Below are positions 60,536 through 64,000 of a DNA stretch of 64,000 nucleotides, one piece after another. The notes beneath the pieces are model-generated. The model had not been told where the DNA came from. It searched no databases and saw only the letters and a list, made by a program, of their open reading frames with translations. The position numbers were made by a program, and so were the translations under genes. Every line of letters begins with the position of its first letter. The stretch's first letter is position 1. Source of the stretch: Holophagales bacterium (GTDB taxonomy: Bacteria > Acidobacteriota > Thermoanaerobaculia > UBA5066). Location: the NCBI GenBank assembly GCA_016716705.1, contig JADJVF010000038.1, positions 19,336 to 83,335 of the forward strand, in the 5' to 3' direction.

Positions 60536-60554
60536 GGGGTCAGGTCTTGATTTT
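60536..60554 (+). repeat. 19-bp direct repeat, copy 1
   Basis: GGGGTCAGGTCTTGATTTT, identical to the copy at 61401-61419 and in the same orientation, 865 bases apart. It sits just upstream of the disrupted exported-protein gene. From memory, similar GGGGTCAGGTCTTGA sequences occur near REP-associated transposases in environmental genomes; this is not verified. Confidence 0.9.
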
Positions 60555-60559
60555 TCCAC

Positions 60560-60768
60560 TATAGCTCGCCCCGGGATCCCCTCTTCGGCGCGAAGGTCCG
60601 TCTGTCGGAATCGCGCGGTGGGCCGGTGCTCCTCTTCTTCTGGGCCGGCTGGTGCGGGGGCTGCAAGGCCGAGGCGGCCAGGCTCGCGCGCATTCGTGAG
60701 AGGTACGCCCCCAGGGGTCTCGCCCTCGTCGCGCCGGATCGAGGCGCTGCTGTCGGAATAGCCGAAGG
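60560..60768 (+). pseudogene. Thioredoxin-like (TlpA/redoxin) fragment
   Basis: In one frame the DNA encodes GAKVRLSESRGGPVLLFFWA followed by GWCGGCKAEAARLARIRERY and APRGLALVAPDR: the first half of a thioredoxin fold with a WCGGC active site. There is no signal peptide, no start codon at the expected place, and the rest of the domain is missing; beyond residue 70 similarity is lost. It is most likely a gene remnant next to the 19-bp repeat. Confidence 0.55.
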
Positions 60769-60830
60769 CCGGATTCCTCCGGGAGTTCGGAGCTTGCCCG
60801 ACGGCCCGCTGCGCCACACACTGCAACGTC

Positions 60831-61398
60831 GTGAACCCGTCCTGTCTCCATCCCTCAAAGTCGGTACTAGCCTGTTGGATCGTGGCGGCCGTCCACCTGG
60901 CCGCCTGCAGCGGCTGTTACAAGGTCGCCACCGATGAGTCGGCGTACGTTTCCGACTACGCCCCCACTCCGGTTCGGCCCCCTCACCATCCGCGGCGTCC
61001 CCGGCCAGGGCGAGAACGACGTGATCTCCTCCTCGGGCCGCCGGACCGCCGCGACGCCTGCCGGCACAAGCGCTTCTCGCTCCAGTGGAAGCGCTACAGC
61101 GGCATGGTGGTGACCCTCGACGCTGCCGGGCGGGTCACCGAGGTAACCCCTCGGAGACGCGGCTCACCGCCGGCGCCGACGCGGTCGTCCAGCACGGCAA
61201 ATGTCGAAGCCGACGTCCGGCAGGTGCTCGGCAAGCCCGCAAGAACCAGGGCCACTACCCGGCCCTCGGGCTCGGGCGTCATCCTCCTTGGCAGGAAATG
61301 CACAGGCGGCACCCTCTGGTACCGCCGCGGCGAGCGCACGATCGAGATCACCCTGCTCGAGAACGGAGTGGCCTACATCCGCCTGACGCCCCCTGAAA
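60831..61398 (+). pseudogene. BamE/SmpA-like lipoprotein gene with frameshifts
   Basis: A GTG-initiated frame begins with a lipoprotein-like signal (LACWIVAAVHLAACSGC) and contains LLGPPDRRDACRHKRFSLQW, MVVTLDAAGRVTEV and ADVRQVLGKPART followed by CTGGTLWYRRGERTIEITLL. The missing link RFGPLTIRGVPGQGENDVIS is in another frame (near 60970-61030), and a further shift lies near 61145. The repeated order of a small Val/Ile-Leu-Gly-Pro/Lys-Pro-x-Arg unit resembles the OmlA/BamE fold. The frame reads through the second 19-bp repeat without a stop. Either errors or decay. Confidence 0.45.
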
Positions 61399-61400
61399 TG

Positions 61401-61419
61401 GGGTCAGGTCTTGATTTTC
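61401..61419 (+). repeat. 19-bp direct repeat, copy 2
   Basis: GGGGTCAGGTCTTGATTTT, identical to 60536-60554. It lies between the end of the lipoprotein remnant and the end of the tryptophanase-like locus (61478). The two copies bracket the thioredoxin and lipoprotein remnants. Confidence 0.9.
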
Positions 61420-61477
61420 TCCTTCCTCCCAGCGCCGCGGGCGGGGAGTCGGACCCCGCCCGCGCGCGCCCGGAGGA

Positions 61478-63982
61478 TCAGCCCAGGGGCTCGAGCGCCC
61501 CTGGAAGAACCGGAGCGCCGGCGGCTCGTAGACGAACCTCAGCCCCTTGATCGCCTCCCGCCGCTCGTACAGCCTCGCGATCCCGTCGGCCACGGCTCTC
61601 ATCTGCTCGTTCGAGTAGACGCGCCGCGGGATCGTGAGGCGCACCAGCTCGAGCGCGGGACGGTAGTTCTTGCCGTTCGCGTCGCGCCCCTTCGACACGT
61701 TTCCGCGCTCCATGACGCGGACGCCCGTCTCCAGGTAGATCTCCGACGCGAGGCGCTGGGCCGGGTACTCGTCCTGGTCGACGTGCGGCAGGAAACGCTT
61801 CACGTCGATGAAGACCGCGTGGCTCCCCGTGGGCATCACCACGGGGACGCCGGCCTCGATGAGGCGATCCGCGAGCCACGCAGCCTGCTCGACGCGGGTC
61901 CGGATGTAGCGGTCGTCGAGCATCTCCTCGACGCCACGCGCCACCGCGAGGTCGGCCGCGGGGAGGCCGCCGTCGCGGACGCCCCCCTCGTAGATCCGGA
62001 GCTTCTCCTCCGAGGCGCGCGCCCACTCGGCGTTGTCCTTGAAAGCCAGGAGGCCGCCGATGTTGATGAGGAAGTCCTTCTTTCCGGACACGGTGCAGCC
62101 GTCGCCGTGCGCCATGATCTCGCGCAGGATGTCGCGGATGTGCGTGCCGTGGTAGCGCGCGTCGCGCTTCTGGATCATGTAGGCGTTCTCGACGGCGCGG
62201 GTGGCGTCGAACAGTACCGGGATCCCCTTGGGACGACAGTAGGCGTACACCTCGCGGAGGTTGTCCATGCTCACCACGGGGTCGTGCGCCTCGTCCACGA
62301 TCACGTCGACGAACGTCCCGCCCGCGAGCTCCTGGTGGATCTTCGTGGTGGTGAAGTACATGTTGCCCGGGACGAACTGTCCAGGCTTGATCATCACCTC
62401 GCTCTGGATCTGCTCGGCGGCGCGACCCTGATGCGTGGGGAGGATGTACTCGTACCCGTAGATGTCCTTCATGGCCGCCACGAAGCGACGTAGGCGTCGC
62501 TGGTGGCCGGCGTGGCCCGGGCGCCGTCGTAGGCCGCCCACTGGTCGATGCTCATGGCCGTGGTGCCGGAGTCGGTCAGGAGGTCGATCGTCACGTCGGC
62601 CGAGCGCAGGAGGAACGTGTTCCAGCCGGCTTCGCGAATGGCCCGCTCGCGCTCCTCGCGGGTGGTGCGCGCGATGGGCTCCGTGGTGTGGATGACGAAG
62701 GGATAGCAGTCGAAGTCGTAGGTGACGAGGTCGGCGTAGACCGACCGGAACCGCAGCTGGTCGTTCCAGGCGCCGTCCTTCGATCTCGAGCGGAGCCACC
62801 TTCCGCGCTGCCTGGAAGCGGATGACGGCGTCGGCCACCTGGTCGAGCTGCCAGTTCGTCATCGCCAGACGCGGGATCTGGACCGGAAGGAGGTGTCGTC
62901 GCGGCCGCGAGCCCCGAACGACAGCCCGGACGCCGGCCGATCTGGTAGAAGCGCACGCGAGGGCGTGCTCCGGGAGGACTGTGACGTGCGGCAGGAACAG
63001 GTCGGCCCTCAGGTAGGCGCCGTCGCAGCCGCGCTCTAGCGGGATGCCGGCCGCGCGCAGCCGCTCCGTGAACCGCTCGGTCTGGTGCATCACCCACTGC
63101 ACCTCGGCCTCGTCACACATCTCGGCGAGGCCCCGCGCCAGGACCTTGTGTGAGACCCTCGTACACCACGACCTCGTTCATGAAGCGCTCGTGGAGGGCG
63201 GGGTTGTCGGTCGCGAGGAGGCCGCCGGTGTTGCTCTTGGCGTCCTGCGCGCCGTCGAGCAGGATGACGTGGGCCGTCTTCGCGATCTGCTTCACGAGGT
63301 CGGCGATCGACCGCGTGCCTGCCCCGCCTCGTGCCGCTGGATGTACCAGGCGTTCTCGATGACGCGGAGACGTCGAGGACGAGCGCAGGCCGTGCCGGTC
63401 GGCCGAGGCCCGCGCACGCGCGGAGGTTCGCCAGGCTGAACGGGTGCTGCCCGTCGGCGAAGGCCTGCCCGCCGATCATCGCCGCCTTCCGCTCGGAAAG
63501 GAGGGCCTCGAGGCGCGCGAGGTCGAAGTTGCCGGTGAAGAGCTTCTCGTCGTGATCGCGGACGTCGGCGATCTCGATCCGCAGCGGCGCGAGGACGTCC
63601 ACCCGGCCGCGCGCGTTGCTCGGGACGAGGAGCCGCTCAGGATGAGCGTGGCGACGAGGAGCTTCACCGCGCCCAGGCTGTTGTGCGTCGGGCACACGTA
63701 GGTGTGGCCGAGCACCCGGTTCACGGCGCTGACGAGCGTCCCGAAGTTCCGCGCGCCCGCGTAGGCCTCGTCGCCCGACGAGCTGGCTCCGGCGATCTGG
63801 TCCTGGCTCATCGCGCTCGTCCCGTACGAGGGCATGTCGAACGAGACCTGCGAGGGCGCGAGGTTGAAGGCGTTGAAGTGCGCCTGAGCGAGGTTGCGCT
63901 TCCGCTCCTCGAGGGTCGGGAAAGCGATCAGCCGGACCGTCTTGATCTTGTGAGGTTCGTGGAGCGGTTTGGTGGGCGGCAC
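61478..63982 (-). pseudogene. Tandem tryptophanase-like (beta-eliminating lyase) locus, many frameshifts
   Basis: GTG at 63982 follows AGGAGG. Two TnaA-like regions are readable. Region 1 (about 63982-62780): FDMPSYGTSAMSQDQ, DEAYAGARNFGTLVSAVN, PTHNSLGAVKLL, TGNFDLARLEALL, then DGAQDAKSNTGGLL where the PLP lysine pair of TnaA (SAKKDA) should be. Region 2 (about 62780-61478): FVIHTTEPIARTTREERERA, IDLLTDSGTTAMS, PTHQGRAAEQI, FDATRAVENAYMIQKR, and SGKKDFLINIGGLL with both lysines. One-base shifts are needed near 63645, 63367, 63315, 63155, 62950 (a pair), 62778, 62490 and 61496. The corrected end is QGRFEPLG. If all shifts are errors, both regions form one polypeptide of about 835 residues. 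Otherwise it is a pseudogene. Confidence 0.6.
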
Positions 63983-64000
63983 TTCTCGTCCTCCTGAACA

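Noticed and set aside
1..64000. CRISPR array, tRNA, rRNA, phage or IS transposase
   Set aside because: No regularly spaced short repeats, cloverleaf sequences, ribosomal RNA motifs, integrase or transposase genes were found when reading both strands.

Overview
The window is about 64 kb of high-GC (roughly two-thirds G+C) bacterial DNA. It is densely coding, uses many GTG starts, and joins genes by 4-base ATGA/GTGA overlaps. Gene content (fused KorA plus KorB, TRAP transporter with a TatT lipoprotein, TPR/CHAT proteins next to an ECF-type sigma/anti-sigma pair, secreted Ig-like and beta-propeller proteins, hypCDE) is what I would expect of an Acidobacteriota genome, perhaps Thermoanaerobaculia or Holophagae. 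That assignment is inference: there is no rRNA or marker gene here. No tRNA, rRNA, CRISPR array, intact insertion sequence or prophage was seen.

Layout. 0-6 kb: partial gene, MFS exporter, TRIC-type channel, then a leftward operon of a small membrane protein, two SPFH/band-7 proteins and an OB-fold lipoprotein. 6-9.6 kb: 2-oxoacid:ferredoxin oxidoreductase (korA, korB) and a PAS-GGDEF diguanylate cyclase. 9.6-13.3 kb: a very large exported protein with three tandem repeats of about 211 residues. 13.4-17.2 kb: a TRAP transporter (TatT lipoprotein, DctP, fused DctQM). 17.3-20.7 kb: pta-ackA for acetyl-phosphate/acetate. 20.9-22.1 kb: an exported unknown and a PilZ protein. 22.2-26.5 kb: an Rrf2 regulator with an operator-like site, and a sulfate ABC transporter. 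26.5-31.6 kb: asd-lysC-dapB-dapA-dapD for aspartate-family/lysine synthesis, preceded by a promoter, a Thr-containing leader peptide and an attenuator-like pair of hairpins. 31.6-37 kb: methyltransferase, sodium/solute symporter, papain-like protease, AarF/UbiB-like kinase. 37-42.3 kb: a block of secreted repeat proteins. 42.5-47.4 kb: sigma factor, anti-sigma factor, giant TPR-CHAT protease. 47.5-47.8 kb: a HicB antitoxin with a 20-codon HicA stump. 47.9-53.8 kb: 2-oxoacid dehydrogenase E1alpha, E1beta and E2, a second methyltransferase, and LipB. 53.8-56.8 kb: hypCDE and a Fur-like regulator. 56.9-60.5 kb: GT-C-like membrane protein and exported hypotheticals. 60.5-64 kb: a disturbed region with two identical 19-bp direct repeats, gene remnants and a tandem tryptophanase-like locus full of frameshifts.

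Metabolically the window links amino-acid catabolism (tryptophanase-like protein, KorAB, branched-chain-type dehydrogenase complex with LipB to lipoylate it) to acetyl-phosphate/ATP formation (Pta-AckA), alongside sulfate uptake and lysine synthesis. Cyclic-di-GMP signalling is represented by one GGDEF and one PilZ protein.

Caution: many otherwise intact, conserved genes contain single-base frameshifts, often in short homopolymers. I treat most of these as probable consensus errors, but they could be real, and they are concentrated in the last 4 kb.
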